A stretch of DNA of 64,000 nucleotides from Mycolicibacterium hodleri (GCF_006439015.1 NZ_RCZG01000001.1:124001-188000), one strand, 5' to 3'. Positions 17,913 through 26,230 are shown, counted from the stretch's first letter. The notes: a model not told the origin generated them from the sequence alone. Numbers and translations: made by a program.

Positions 17913-19349
17913 GTGCACCTAAACCGCCAAGCACGCATCCAGCTGGCCATCTTCACGGTGCTGGCACTGGTCGCGTTGACTTTGATGAGCACGAACTACA
18001 TGAGGTTGCCGGCAAAGCTTTTGGGCATCGGTCGCTACACGGTCTCGATGAGATTGCCGGTGACCGGTGGGCTGTACGAGAGTAGCAACGTCACCTACCG
18101 GGGCAGCGAAATCGGCAAGGTGGAGTCGGTGCACCTCGACGACTCCGGTGTGGTTGCCCAGTTGTCGCTCAACTCGGACATCCCCGTTCCCAGTGACCTC
18201 GAGGCCGAGGTGCACAGTCAATCGGCCATCGGCGAACAATACGTGGAGTTGTTGCCTCGCAATGGCTCTGCACCACTGTTGAAGAACGGCGACGTGATCC
18301 CGCTGAAGGACACTTCAGTGCCACAGAACATCAACGACGTCCTCGACGCCGTGAAGACGGGTCTGCAGGCGATCCCGCGCAACGACCTGAAGACCGTGGT
18401 CGACGAGTCGTACACGGCGGTCGGCGGGCTCGGCCCCGAGCTGACCAAGATCGTCGATGGTGCCACCAATCTGTCGATCGACGCTCGGCAGAACTTGGAT
18501 CCCATGCTCGCCCTCATCGACAACGCCAAGCCGGTCTTGGACACGCAAACCAATACGTCGGACGCGATCCAGAGCTGGGCTTCGCATGTGGCGACGGTGA
18601 CACGCGAACTGCAAGTTCACGACGGCGATCTCGCTGGTGTCATCGACCAAGGCGGACCGGCATTGGGTGAGGCTCGACAACTCGTCGAGCGGCTACAACC
18701 CACCCTGCCGGTATTGCTGGCCAACCTCGTCAGCGTCGCCCAGGTGGGGCTCACCTATCACGACAACATCGAACAAATCCTCGTGCTGCTGCCTCAGTTG
18801 ATGGCCGTCGAGCAGGGAGCCTACGCCGCCAACGTCAACACCAAACAGGATTACAAGGGCATTTATCTGAGCTTCAACCTCAACGTCAACCTGCCGCCCC
18901 CTTGCACCACCGGTTTCCTACCGACCCAGCAGATGCGCACCGCTGCGCTGCAGGACTATCCGGAGCATCCTCCCGGTGACCTCTATTGCCGTGTGCCGCA
19001 GGACTCGCCGTTCAACGTGCGTGGTGCGCGCAACCTCCCGTGCGAGACGGTGCCCGGCAAGCGCGCAGCGACGGTGAAGGAGTGTGAGAGCAATGAATCC
19101 TTCGTCCCGCTCAACGACGGATACAACTGGAAGGGCGACCCCAACGCAACACTTTCTGGGCAGGGCGTGCCCCAGCTGCGGCCGGGGACACCGGGCGGAC
19201 CACCACTACCCATAGCCGTTGCTTACTACGACCCGGCTACGGGTTCGTACTTCGGACCCGATGGTCGCCGATACACCCAAGCAGACCTTGCTCAAACCGG
19301 ACCGAAGGACAAAACATGGCAATCGATGTTGCTTCCTCCGACACCATGA
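17913..19349 (+). CDS. mceF: MceF-type lipid-transport protein
   Basis: A 478-residue MCE protein, the sixth subunit. It begins with VHLNRQARIQLAIFTVLALV (anchor about 8-27) at GTG 17913, one base after the mceE stop. The MCE domain (about 40-115) has TGGLYESSNVTYRGSEIGKV and SAIGEQYVELLP. The C-terminal region holds a conserved LPPPCTTGFLPTQQMR segment and two further cysteines (YCRVP, ECESN), then a tail with YYDPATGSYFGPDGRRY. Its last 34 bp overlap the following Mam gene. Confidence 0.92.
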   Translation: MHLNRQARIQLAIFTVLALVALTLMSTNYMRLPAKLLGIGRYTVSMRLPVTGGLYESSNVTYRGSEIGKVESVHLDDSGVVAQLSLNSDIPVPSDLEAEVHSQSAIGEQYVELLPRNGSAPLLKNGDVIPLKDTSVPQNINDVLDAVKTGLQAIPRNDLKTVVDESYTAVGGLGPELTKIVDGATNLSIDARQNLDPMLALIDNAKPVLDTQTNTSDAIQSWASHVATVTRELQVHDGDLAGVIDQGGPALGEARQLVERLQPTLPVLLANLVSVAQVGLTYHDNIEQILVLLPQLMAVEQGAYAANVNTKQDYKGIYLSFNLNVNLPPPCTTGFLPTQQMRTAALQDYPEHPPGDLYCRVPQDSPFNVRGARNLPCETVPGKRAATVKECESNESFVPLNDGYNWKGDPNATLSGQGVPQLRPGTPGGPPLPIAVAYYDPATGSYFGPDGRRYTQADLAQTGPKDKTWQSMLLPPTP

Positions 19350-19957
19350 CGGCGCCCGTCGAGGCCGATGCCGAGGCCGTGACCGAAGCCGACGACGACA
19401 TCGGGGAGGCTGAGGACGCCGTCGATGCCGCCGAAGACGACGCCGGACCGGGGACGCCTGGGAAGCGCAAACGCTGGTCGGCCGTTCGAGACCCCATGGT
19501 ATTGGGACTAATCGTCGTTGTTGCGCTTTCAGCGCTGTTCGGCTGGATCGGATTTCAGTCATATCAGTCGCGGCAGGCCCAGAACGAGAATGATCAGTTT
19601 GTCCAAGCCGCGCGCCAAGCTGCGCTGAATCTCACCACGATTGACTGGCGGCACGCGGACGACGATGTGAAGCGGATCATGGACAGTGCGGCCGGGGAGT
19701 TCCATGACGACTTCGCCCAGCGTTCGTCGCCGTTCGTCGAAGTCGTCAAACAGGCCCAGTCGGTATCGGTTGGCACCGTGACCGAAGCCGCCTTGGAATC
19801 CTATTCCGCAACGGAAGCTCAAGCGCTGGTTGCGGTTTCAGTGAAGGTATCCAGCGCGACCGGCTCGGAGCCGGTCCCGCGAGCGTGGCGCATGCGCATC
19901 TCAGTTCAGAAGGTCGATGATCAGATGAAGGTCTCTCGTGTGGAGTTCGTGCCATGA
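19316..19957 (+). CDS. Mce-associated membrane (Mam) protein 1
   Basis: A 213-residue protein with a very acidic cytoplasmic N-terminus (about 1-50, rich in Glu, Asp and Ala), one membrane span (about 62-81, VLGLIVVVALSALFGWIGF), and an extracytoplasmic alpha+beta domain that looks like the NTF2-like fold of Mam proteins. It overlaps mceF by 34 bp. Mam proteins stabilise or regulate the Mce complex in mycobacteria; the precise role is not known from this sequence. Confidence 0.87.
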   Translation: MAIDVASSDTMTAPVEADAEAVTEADDDIGEAEDAVDAAEDDAGPGTPGKRKRWSAVRDPMVLGLIVVVALSALFGWIGFQSYQSRQAQNENDQFVQAARQAALNLTTIDWRHADDDVKRIMDSAAGEFHDDFAQRSSPFVEVVKQAQSVSVGTVTEAALESYSATEAQALVAVSVKVSSATGSEPVPRAWRMRISVQKVDDQMKVSRVEFVP

Positions 19958-20634
19958 AACTACTCAAGTCCACCCGTCCCGACAGCGACGTCGAAGACGA
20001 CGCTGACGAGAAGATCGAAGGGGCCATCATCGACGGCGATTCGTCGAGTGAGTCCGTCACCCCGAACGTCGATGTGAGCCAGGGCGATTCAGTTGAGGCA
20101 ACAGAGGTTGACGACCGCGACCAACCGGCACCGTCGAGAGTTCGGCGGCGGATTGGGTGGAGGTCAACGGTGACCTATGCGGTCCTGCCCGGGCTGGCGG
20201 TGTTGCTGACGCTGGCGGCCGGATACCTCAGGTGGCAGACCGTGACGGTGCAGCAGGACCAAGTCGCGGGCACGGAGTCCGTACGCGCTGCCACCGACGG
20301 CACCGTCGCACTGCTGTCGTATCGTCCCGACACCGTCGAAAAGGACCTTGACGCCGCGAAGAGTCGAATGACGGGTCAGTTCCTCGACGCCTACACCTCA
20401 CTGACGCACGAGGTCATCATTCCCGGTGCTCAGCAGAAGCAGATCGTGGCGACGGCGACCATTCCCGCCGCGGCGTCGATCTCGGCGTCGGACAGCCATG
20501 CCGTTGCGCTGTTGTTCGTCAACCAGACGATCACGGTAGGTCAAGGCGTGCCCACCAGCTCGACCTCCACTGTTCGAGTCACTCTCGACAAGGTCGACAA
20601 CCGTTGGCTCATTTCGCAATTCGACCCCGTGTGA
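19954..20634 (+). CDS. Mce-associated membrane (Mam) protein 2
   Basis: 226 residues, ATGA overlap with Mam 1. Same architecture: acidic N-terminus (to about 55), a basic SRVRRRIGWRST stretch, one span (about 70-90), and an outer domain that includes VEKDLDAAKSRMTGQFLDAY, a common Mam motif (residues that in homologues read D-x-x-x-x-x-x-x-x-x-T-G). The two Mams close the mce core operon and probably arose by duplication. Confidence 0.87.
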   Translation: MKLLKSTRPDSDVEDDADEKIEGAIIDGDSSSESVTPNVDVSQGDSVEATEVDDRDQPAPSRVRRRIGWRSTVTYAVLPGLAVLLTLAAGYLRWQTVTVQQDQVAGTESVRAATDGTVALLSYRPDTVEKDLDAAKSRMTGQFLDAYTSLTHEVIIPGAQQKQIVATATIPAAASISASDSHAVALLFVNQTITVGQGVPTSSTSTVRVTLDKVDNRWLISQFDPV

Positions 20635-20679
20635 CCCGCGACCATCAAGTATCCACCTGCCAGAGATGAGGACTCCACG

Positions 20680-21186
20680 ATGCGGAACAGCATTCCGACA
20701 CTGACGGTTTCGGCCATCGCTGCGGCACTGCTGCTGGTGGCCCCGACCGCGCACGCCGACAACGACAACAACACTCTGGTGCCGAACAACAAGCGGCTCA
20801 ACGACGGTGTCGTATCCAACGTCTATACCGTGCAACACCAGGCTGGCTGCACCAACGACGTCAAGATCAATCCGCAACTACAACTCGCCGCCCAGTGGCA
20901 CGCCAATGACGTCCTGAACAACCGCGCCCTCGACGGCGACCTCGGCTCAGACGGTTCGACCCCCCAGACACGAGCCCTCGCGGCAGGTTATCAGGGCGAG
21001 GTGGCTCAGACCGTGGCGATCAATCCCGCCCTCGCCATCAACGGCGTCGACGTCATCAATCAGTGGTACTACGACCCTGTTGACATGTCGATCATGTCCA
21101 ACTGCGCCTACAGCCAGATGGGAGTGTGGTCGGCCAACAGCCTGGATCGCAGCGTGCTCGTCGCCGTCTACGGCAAGCCCCAATGA
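20680..21186 (+). CDS. secreted CAP/SCP-like domain protein
   Basis: 168 residues with a cleavable signal peptide (hydrophobic 8-25, probable AHA-D cleavage near 26). The mature part has LQLAAQWHANDVLNNR, GSDGSTPQTRALAAGYQ, and INQWYYDPVDMSIMSNCAYSQMGVW-type segments that follow the CAP (cysteine-rich secretory/SCP) fold order. Two cysteines could form the usual disulfide. CAP-like genes often follow mce operons in fast-growing mycobacteria; a lipid- or sterol-binding role is plausible but only inferred. GAGGA precedes the start. It lies 45 bp after Mam 2. Confidence 0.75.
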   Translation: MRNSIPTLTVSAIAAALLLVAPTAHADNDNNTLVPNNKRLNDGVVSNVYTVQHQAGCTNDVKINPQLQLAAQWHANDVLNNRALDGDLGSDGSTPQTRALAAGYQGEVAQTVAINPALAINGVDVINQWYYDPVDMSIMSNCAYSQMGVWSANSLDRSVLVAVYGKPQ

Positions 21187-21235
21187 AACCCCTTGACACT
21201 GAGTAACGACAACCGAGATTGAGGAGTGTCTGGAA

Positions 21236-21346
21236 ATGGACCCGAACCCCGCCTACGACGCCAGCGATGAAATCAAGTTCTTCTTCAACGCTTTTCCTTG
21301 GGCGCTGAGAGGTGTCTATCCGCCGCCGGCTTACCCGCCGGTCTAG
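21236..21346 (+). CDS. small ORF, 36 residues, unknown
   Basis: An ATG preceded by GAGGAGTGTC opens a 36-codon frame with acidic N-terminus (MDPNPAYDASDEI), an aromatic middle (KFFFNAFPWALRG), and a Pro-rich end (VYPPPAYPPV). It fills most of the gap between the CAP-like gene and the MPT51-like gene, on the same strand. It could be a short envelope peptide or a relic of a longer gene. No family was recognised. Confidence 0.4.
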   Translation: MDPNPAYDASDEIKFFFNAFPWALRGVYPPPAYPPV

Positions 21347-21366
21347 CCAAGGCACGTCAAAAAGTC

Positions 21367-22260
21367 ATGAAGCATCCCGTTCGATCGCCCATCAGACTCC
21401 TGCGCACGGCGTTGGTCGCGCTACTAGCTCTGTGCCTATGGAACGCCGTCGAGGCGAGAGCCGCTGCGGTTGAAACGCTGATGGTGCCCTCTGCAGCCAT
21501 GGGCCGCGACATTCCGGTGGCATTCCAAGCGGGTGGTCGGCACGCCGTCGTGCTACTCGACGCCTTCGACGGCGGGCCCGACGTCAGCAACTGGGTTGGC
21601 GTGGGAGCATTCAACACCCTTGCGAGCAAGGGTATTTCGGTGGTCGCACCAGCGGGCGGGGCATGGAGCATGTACACGAACTGGGAAGCCGACGGGTCGA
21701 GGCAGTGGGAGACGTTCTTGGCCAATGAGTTACCAAACTGGCTGGCCGCAAACAAGGGACTGGCTCCTGGTGGAAATGGCATCGTCGGAGCCGCACAGGG
21801 TGGCACCGCGTCGCTGACCTTGGCGGCGTTCCATCCCGACCGATACCGCTACGCAGGATCGATGTCGGGCTTCCTCACCCCTTCGGCGACCACGATGAAC
21901 GGTGCGATTACCGCCGGGCTGGCCCAATTCGGTGGGGTCGACACCCAAGCCATGTGGGGAGCAGCTCAGCTCGGCCGATGGAAGTGGCACGACCCAGACG
22001 TGCACATACAGTTATTGGCCGACAACAACACTCGACTGTGGGTGTTCAGCCCATCGACGCCGTCCTGTAACGACGCTGCAGCGATGATCGACTACTGCGA
22101 TCAGGCGCAAGGAAGTAGCCGTAGCTTCTATCAGCACTATCGCGCTGTCGGCGGTAACAACGGTCACTTTGACTTTCCTGCCGGGGGACAACACGACTGG
22201 GGTACCTGGGGACCGCAACTAACGGCAATGTCCGCTGACTTGGCCGCCACCCTCGGATAG
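21367..22260 (+). CDS. MPT51/FbpD-like antigen-85 family protein without catalytic serine
   Basis: 297 residues: Sec signal (about 10-33) and an alpha/beta-hydrolase fold. The core TASLTLAAFHPDRYRYAGS, the SMSGFLTPS segment and QLGRWKWHDPDVH closely resemble MPT51 (FbpD). The nucleophile elbow of active antigen 85 (G-L-S-M) reads GAAQGG (141-146) here, so the serine is replaced by alanine, as in MPT51, and mycolyl transfer is unlikely. A binding role (lipid, carbohydrate or matrix protein) is more probable. MPT51 itself lies beside fbpA in known genomes, so this mce-linked copy is likely a paralogue. Confidence 0.85.
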   Translation: MKHPVRSPIRLLRTALVALLALCLWNAVEARAAAVETLMVPSAAMGRDIPVAFQAGGRHAVVLLDAFDGGPDVSNWVGVGAFNTLASKGISVVAPAGGAWSMYTNWEADGSRQWETFLANELPNWLAANKGLAPGGNGIVGAAQGGTASLTLAAFHPDRYRYAGSMSGFLTPSATTMNGAITAGLAQFGGVDTQAMWGAAQLGRWKWHDPDVHIQLLADNNTRLWVFSPSTPSCNDAAAMIDYCDQAQGSSRSFYQHYRAVGGNNGHFDFPAGGQHDWGTWGPQLTAMSADLAATLG

Positions 22261-22270
22261 GAGATCGACT

Positions 22271-22543
22271 GTGAACATCTCCTCGGTGACACGCCGAATC
22301 GGCATCCTCGCGACCGCGATTCTGCTCGCTGTTGCTCCCGTCGCCATGGCCGCCCCGGCCGCTGCCGATCCAGACAACGATCCCTGTCAATTCGCGTTCA
22401 GTCTGTTTTGCCGGCTCGTGCCAATCGCTCCGGACTTGGACCACAACATTGATCTGACTCAGGACCAGCCGCCGGTGGATCCCGCCGCGCCGCTACCCGA
22501 GAGCCTGCTGCGGCCCGACCCCTGCGCCGCTGGCTGCGTCTAG
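22271..22543 (+). CDS. small secreted Pro-rich protein
   Basis: 90 residues starting at GTG with AGGAGA upstream. Signal peptide with a hydrophobic stretch (about 10-28) and probable cleavage after AAADP. The mature part is about 58 residues with four cysteines (DPCQF, FCRLV, DPCAAGCV) and is acidic and Pro-rich. It resembles short secreted mycobacterial proteins found near mce loci; function unknown. It lies 10 bp after the MPT51-like gene. Confidence 0.7.
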   Translation: MNISSVTRRIGILATAILLAVAPVAMAAPAAADPDNDPCQFAFSLFCRLVPIAPDLDHNIDLTQDQPPVDPAAPLPESLLRPDPCAAGCV

Positions 22544-22583
22544 ACCGCATACCAACCTGGCCTCGTACGAAGGGATTTCACTC

Positions 22584-23291
22584 ATGGGTATCGGTATTCA
22601 GGTCGAAGGGCTGACCAAGTCCTCCGATATCCCTGACGGTGAGGTCAGCGTGCTGCTGGGCCCGTCGGGTACCGGCAAGTCGGTGTTCCTGAAGTCGTTG
22701 ATCGGTTTCTTGCGTCCCGAGCGCGGCAAGATCATCGTTGACGGCACCAACATCATCGAGTGCTCTGCCAAGAAGCTCTATGAGATCCGCACGCTGTTCG
22801 GCGTGATGTTCCAGGACGGCGCGCTGTTCGGCTCGATGTCGCTGTACAACAACACTGCGTTCCTCCTTCGTGAGCACACGAAGGAGAAGGAATCCGAGAT
22901 CCGTCAGATCGTGATGGAGAAGCTCGACCTGGTCGGTCTGACCGGTGACGAGACGAAGTTCCCCGGTGAGATCTCCGGCGGTATGCGCAAGCGTGCCGGG
23001 CTGGCCCGCTCGCTGGTGCTTGACCCGCAGATCATCCTGTGCGACGAGCCGGACTCCGGTCTGGACCCGGTCCGTACCGCGTACCTGTCGCAGCTGTTGA
23101 TCGACATCAACGCGCAGATCGACTGCACCATCCTGATCGTGACGCACAACATCAACATCGCCCGCACGGTGCCGGACAACATGGGCATGTTGTTCCGCAA
23201 GCACTTGGTGATGTTCGGTCCCCGTGAGGTGTTGTTGACTTCCGAGGAGCCGGTGGTCAAGCAGTTCCTCAACGGTCGTCGTATCGGTTAA
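22584..23291 (+). CDS. MceG (Mkl)-like ABC ATPase, truncated at both functional ends
   Basis: 235 residues, clearly MceG-like: Walker A GPSGTGKS, signature SGGMRKRAGLAR, Walker B IILCDEPDSGLD, and H-loop VTHN. Two defects are visible. The N-terminus passes from GLTKS straight to SDIPDGEVSVLL, so the roughly 12-16 residues that normally hold the A-loop aromatic and the following strand are missing. After FLNGRRIG a TAA replaces the expected proline codon, removing the C-terminal domain of about 100 residues that MceG uses to work with Mce systems. The full-length mceG is normally a single unlinked gene. This copy may be inactive or a dominant variant. Confidence 0.82.
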   Translation: MGIGIQVEGLTKSSDIPDGEVSVLLGPSGTGKSVFLKSLIGFLRPERGKIIVDGTNIIECSAKKLYEIRTLFGVMFQDGALFGSMSLYNNTAFLLREHTKEKESEIRQIVMEKLDLVGLTGDETKFPGEISGGMRKRAGLARSLVLDPQIILCDEPDSGLDPVRTAYLSQLLIDINAQIDCTILIVTHNINIARTVPDNMGMLFRKHLVMFGPREVLLTSEEPVVKQFLNGRRIG

Positions 23292-23607
23292 ATCGGTATG
23301 TCGGAGGAGAAGGGACGAGTCGACGATGGCCGAGGAGCAGGCCCTCATCGACGCCGGTCATCACGACGGCGGTACCGAGGAGGTCGAGGGCGTGCCACCA
23401 CAGGTCAACGCAACTCCGAGGGTGCCCGTGCGTCAGGCAGTGGCCCGCCGGCAGGCTCGCGTGCGCGACATCATGCACACCCTGCCGCTTGCGGCCCAGA
23501 CCGCCATCCGCGAGGACCTCGATCGCATCCAACCTTTACGGAGGCATCGCCTTCCGGATCGGGACACAAACCTTCTTCCCGTCGTTGGCCAGGACTCAGT
23601 GCGATGA
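23292..23607 (+). pseudogene. eroded C-terminal domain of the MceG-like gene
   Basis: Right after the TAA, translation in the old frame gives IGMSEEK. Then the frame shifts by +1 and continues as MAEEQALIDAGHHDGG, EEVEGVPPQVNATP, and RRQARVRDIMHTLPLAAQTA up to about 23530. This is the familiar order of the MceG tail. So one nonsense change and one single-base insertion separate the ATPase from its tail. Past 23530 the similarity to what I know of MceG is lost. Confidence 0.7.
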
Positions 23608-23728
23608 CAACGAGAGTCATCGAGAAGATGCTGTCGGAGATGCAGCCAGATTGCGACCGGGTCGCTAGACCGGCTGCAGAGCGGACGCGGGATTCGCGCC
23701 CGACGTCGCACGTACCCGCGGATTCACC

Positions 23729-24190
23729 ATGTACGTGAATCGTTTCGAGCAGCGCTCGCTGGCTTGGGCCATGATGAATGTCGCCGCGCCGCATCTGGCG
23801 CCCAACGACCGGACGTGGCTCTGGGTCAAGATCGGCGCCGGCGATCTGGAGAACGCTCTGATGACGCTCGTGGGGATCTGCATGCGGAATGATGCCGCAC
23901 TTTCCTCCGATCTTGCAGCGGCCCTGCGTGATTGGCTGGGCGGCTATTCCGGAATGCAGCTAGCAGCCGATTTCGAGCCCTATGTCGGCTCAACCCATAC
24001 GGCGGTCGACGTCAGTGACGTCAGATCAACGCAGGAATGTTCGCACATCGGTTGCGATCGGTTTGGCAGTCGGGCTCATAGGGTGCCGACTGATCGACGC
24101 GACCCAGCGGCTTTCGGCGATCGGACGACGTCGAATACGACAGCTGACGGTTTGCGTCCACGAGGCTATGTGAGGGGTCTGAGTCCATGA
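23729..24190 (+). CDS. conserved-looking hypothetical protein, possibly frameshifted at its end
   Basis: A 153-codon frame. The first about 90 residues (FEQRSLAWAMMNVAAPHL, WLWVKIGAGDLENALMTLV, AALRDWLGGYSG) look like a real folded helical protein. The last 60 residues are Arg/Thr/Ser-rich and unlike the rest, while another frame from about 24000 gives a hydrophobic segment (SVAIGLAVGLIGCRLI). A frameshift near 24000 is possible. There is no good ribosome-binding site at the ATG. Function unknown. The last 4 bp overlap the DUF732 gene start. Confidence 0.45.
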   Translation: MYVNRFEQRSLAWAMMNVAAPHLAPNDRTWLWVKIGAGDLENALMTLVGICMRNDAALSSDLAAALRDWLGGYSGMQLAADFEPYVGSTHTAVDVSDVRSTQECSHIGCDRFGSRAHRVPTDRRDPAAFGDRTTSNTTADGLRPRGYVRGLSP

Positions 24191-24555
24191 TCAAGAATCG
24201 GCTTGGCAGAAGCATCGTTGCTGGAATGGGATTCGTGGTGCCGGTAATCGGCCTTCTCACTGCGCCGCAAGCAGTTGCTGTCCCTGGGCCGGAGGTGGAG
24301 TACACCTACAACGTCGTGGTGCGACGTCATTTCGACTTTCCGAGGAACGACGCCATCGGATACGGCTTTGGCATCTGTGACGAAGTCAGTCGCGGTGTCT
24401 CCCACACCGATGTGATGCGCGATGTCAAACGAGACGTCTTTCCCAACGACGAGCAATCGGCTAACTACGTGGTGTCCTACGCAGTCGGGATCCTGTGTCC
24501 CACCCAAATTTGGCAGCTGCGAAACTCGGCAGCGGGCTACCGCCCGCCGCCCTGA
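24187..24555 (+). CDS. secreted DUF732-family protein
   Basis: 122 residues. Signal peptide about 1-32 (basic start, then VAGMGFVVPVIGLL, AVA cleavage). The mature part has the DUF732 pattern: an aromatic-rich beginning (HFDFP), GYGFGICDEVSRG with one cysteine, a helix, and ANYVVSYAVGILCPTQ with the second cysteine. DUF732 proteins are small, secreted, mostly mycobacterial, and of unknown role. It ends the mce-linked group of exported proteins. Confidence 0.78.
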   Translation: MIKNRLGRSIVAGMGFVVPVIGLLTAPQAVAVPGPEVEYTYNVVVRRHFDFPRNDAIGYGFGICDEVSRGVSHTDVMRDVKRDVFPNDEQSANYVVSYAVGILCPTQIWQLRNSAAGYRPPP

Positions 24556-24632
24556 CCACTTGGAATGATGGCTGCCGGCGACAGCCAAGCGCTTGGGGCA
24601 CTTGTGTTTCATCCGGTCAGCCCACCTTCTTA

Positions 24633-24662
24633 TTGGTCAGTCCATTGATTTGGACAAACCAA
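24633..24662. promoter_or_regulatory. inverted repeat, candidate operator of the mmsA operon
   Basis: TTGGTCAGTCCA (24633-24644) and TGGACAAACCAA (24651-24662) form 12-bp arms that pair at 10 positions, with 6 bases between them. The site lies 48 bp before the mmsA start. The arms suit a dimeric regulator. No regulator gene lies nearby. Confidence 0.5.
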
Positions 24663-24669
24663 AAACGGA

Positions 24670-24687
24670 TACTAGGATGCCCTAGTA
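24670..24687. promoter_or_regulatory. perfect palindrome in the mmsA leader
   Basis: TACTAGG-ATGC-CCTAGTA: two perfect 7-bp arms with a 4-base centre, 22 bp before the mmsA start. Its position suggests a second operator over or just after the promoter, possibly for a branched-chain amino-acid regulator. Confidence 0.5.
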
Positions 24688-24709
24688 AAGAATCATCGAG
24701 AGGGATGCC

Positions 24710-26230
24710 ATGACCACACGAATTCAGCACTTCATCGACGGAGCTCGCAGTTCGGGAAAGTCCACCCGCACTGCTGATGTCCTGAACCCCAGCACCGGGG
24801 AGGTGCGGGCGCAGGTTGTTTTGGCTTCCGCGGCTGACGTGGACGCGGCCGTGGCGGTCGCGGTGGAGGCGCAGAAAGTGTGGGCGGCCTTCAATCCGCA
24901 GCGTCGGGCGCGGGTGATGATGAAGTTCGTCGCGTTGGTCAATGAGAACGCCAACGAGCTGGCCGAACTGTTGTCGCTGGAGCACGGCAAGAACGTCGCC
25001 GATTCGCTGGGCGACATTCAGCGTGGCGTCGAGGTCATCGAGTTCGCCATCGGCATTCCGCATCTGCTGAAGGGTGACTACACCGAGGGCGCGGGTGGCG
25101 GCATCGACGTCTACTCGTTGCGCCAGCCCCTAGGCGTGGTTGCGGGCATCACGCCGTTCAACTTCCCCGCGATGATCCCGCTGTGGAAGGCCGGTCCGGC
25201 GCTGGCCTGCGGCAACGCCTTCATCCTCAAGCCCAGTGAGCGCGACCCGTCCGTTCCGGTGCGGCTCGGCGAACTCTTCCTCGAGGCGGGTCTGCCCGCC
25301 GGGGTGTTCCAGGTCGTGCACGGTGACAAGGAGGCCGTTGACGTGATCCTGCATCACCCCGACATCGCGGCCGTCGGCTTCGTCGGCAGCTCCGACATCG
25401 CCCAGTACATCTACTCGACGGCGGCGGCCAACGGTAAACGCGCGCAATGCTTCGGTGGTGCGAAGAACCACATGATCGTGATGCCCGATGCCGATCTCGA
25501 TCAGGCTGTCGACGCCCTGATTGGCGCGGGCTACGGCAGCGCAGGCGAGCGCTGCATGGCGATCAGCGTGGCAGTGCCGGTGGGCGAGGCGACGGCGCGG
25601 CGGCTTCGAAATAAGCTCGTCGAGCGGGTCAACCAATTGCGGGTTGGCCACAGCCTCGATCCCAAGTCCGACTACGGCCCGCTGGTCACTTCGGCGGCGC
25701 TCGCGCGGGTCAAGGACTACATCGCTCAGGGGATCGAGGCGGGCGCGGAGGCCGTGGTCGATGGCCGTGAGCGTGGCAGCGACGATCTGACCTTCGGTGA
25801 GGCCAGCCTGGAGGGCGGCTACTTCATCGGGCCCACCCTGTTCGATCACGTCACCAAGGATATGTCGATCTACACCGACGAGATCTTCGGCCCGGTGCTG
25901 TGCATCGTGCGGGCCGACAGCTACGAAGAAGCTCTCGCGCTGCCGTCGGAGCACGAGTACGGCAACGGGGTGGCGATCTTCACCCGCGACGGCGACACCG
26001 CCCGCGACTTCGTCTCCCGGGTGCAGGTCGGCATGGTCGGGGTCAACGTACCGATCCCGGTTCCGGTCGCGTACCACAGCTTCGGTGGCTGGAAGCGGTC
26101 CGGTTTCGGTGACCTCAACCAGCACGGACCGGCGTCGATCATCTTCTACACCAAGGTCAAGACGGTCACTCAGCGCTGGCCCTCGGGCATCAAGGATGGC
26201 GCCGAGTTCTCGATTCCGACGATGACGTAG
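24710..26230 (+). CDS. mmsA: methylmalonate-semialdehyde dehydrogenase (CoA-acylating)
   Basis: 506 residues, the normal MmsA length. It converts (methyl)malonate semialdehyde to propionyl- or acetyl-CoA with NAD and CoA in valine breakdown. The catalytic cysteine is in GSAGERCMAISVAVPVG (Cys282), the family-specific form of the ALDH active site; ITPFNFPAMIPLW and the C-terminal GGWKRSGFGDLNQHG are also typical. GAGAGGG precedes the ATG. First gene of an operon with fadE9-like, mmsB and HIBCH genes, the order known in mycobacteria. Confidence 0.95.
   Translation: MTTRIQHFIDGARSSGKSTRTADVLNPSTGEVRAQVVLASAADVDAAVAVAVEAQKVWAAFNPQRRARVMMKFVALVNENANELAELLSLEHGKNVADSLGDIQRGVEVIEFAIGIPHLLKGDYTEGAGGGIDVYSLRQPLGVVAGITPFNFPAMIPLWKAGPALACGNAFILKPSERDPSVPVRLGELFLEAGLPAGVFQVVHGDKEAVDVILHHPDIAAVGFVGSSDIAQYIYSTAAANGKRAQCFGGAKNHMIVMPDADLDQAVDALIGAGYGSAGERCMAISVAVPVGEATARRLRNKLVERVNQLRVGHSLDPKSDYGPLVTSAALARVKDYIAQGIEAGAEAVVDGRERGSDDLTFGEASLEGGYFIGPTLFDHVTKDMSIYTDEIFGPVLCIVRADSYEEALALPSEHEYGNGVAIFTRDGDTARDFVSRVQVGMVGVNVPIPVPVAYHSFGGWKRSGFGDLNQHGPASIIFYTKVKTVTQRWPSGIKDGAEFSIPTMT

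Noticed and set aside
20680-21186. Calling the secreted protein a lipoprotein
   Set aside because: The signal peptide lacks a lipobox cysteine; the first Cys is in the mature domain.
24670-24687. Rho-independent terminator before mmsA
   Set aside because: Seven-bp arms with a 4-base loop and no T-run, placed just before a start codon; an operator is more likely.
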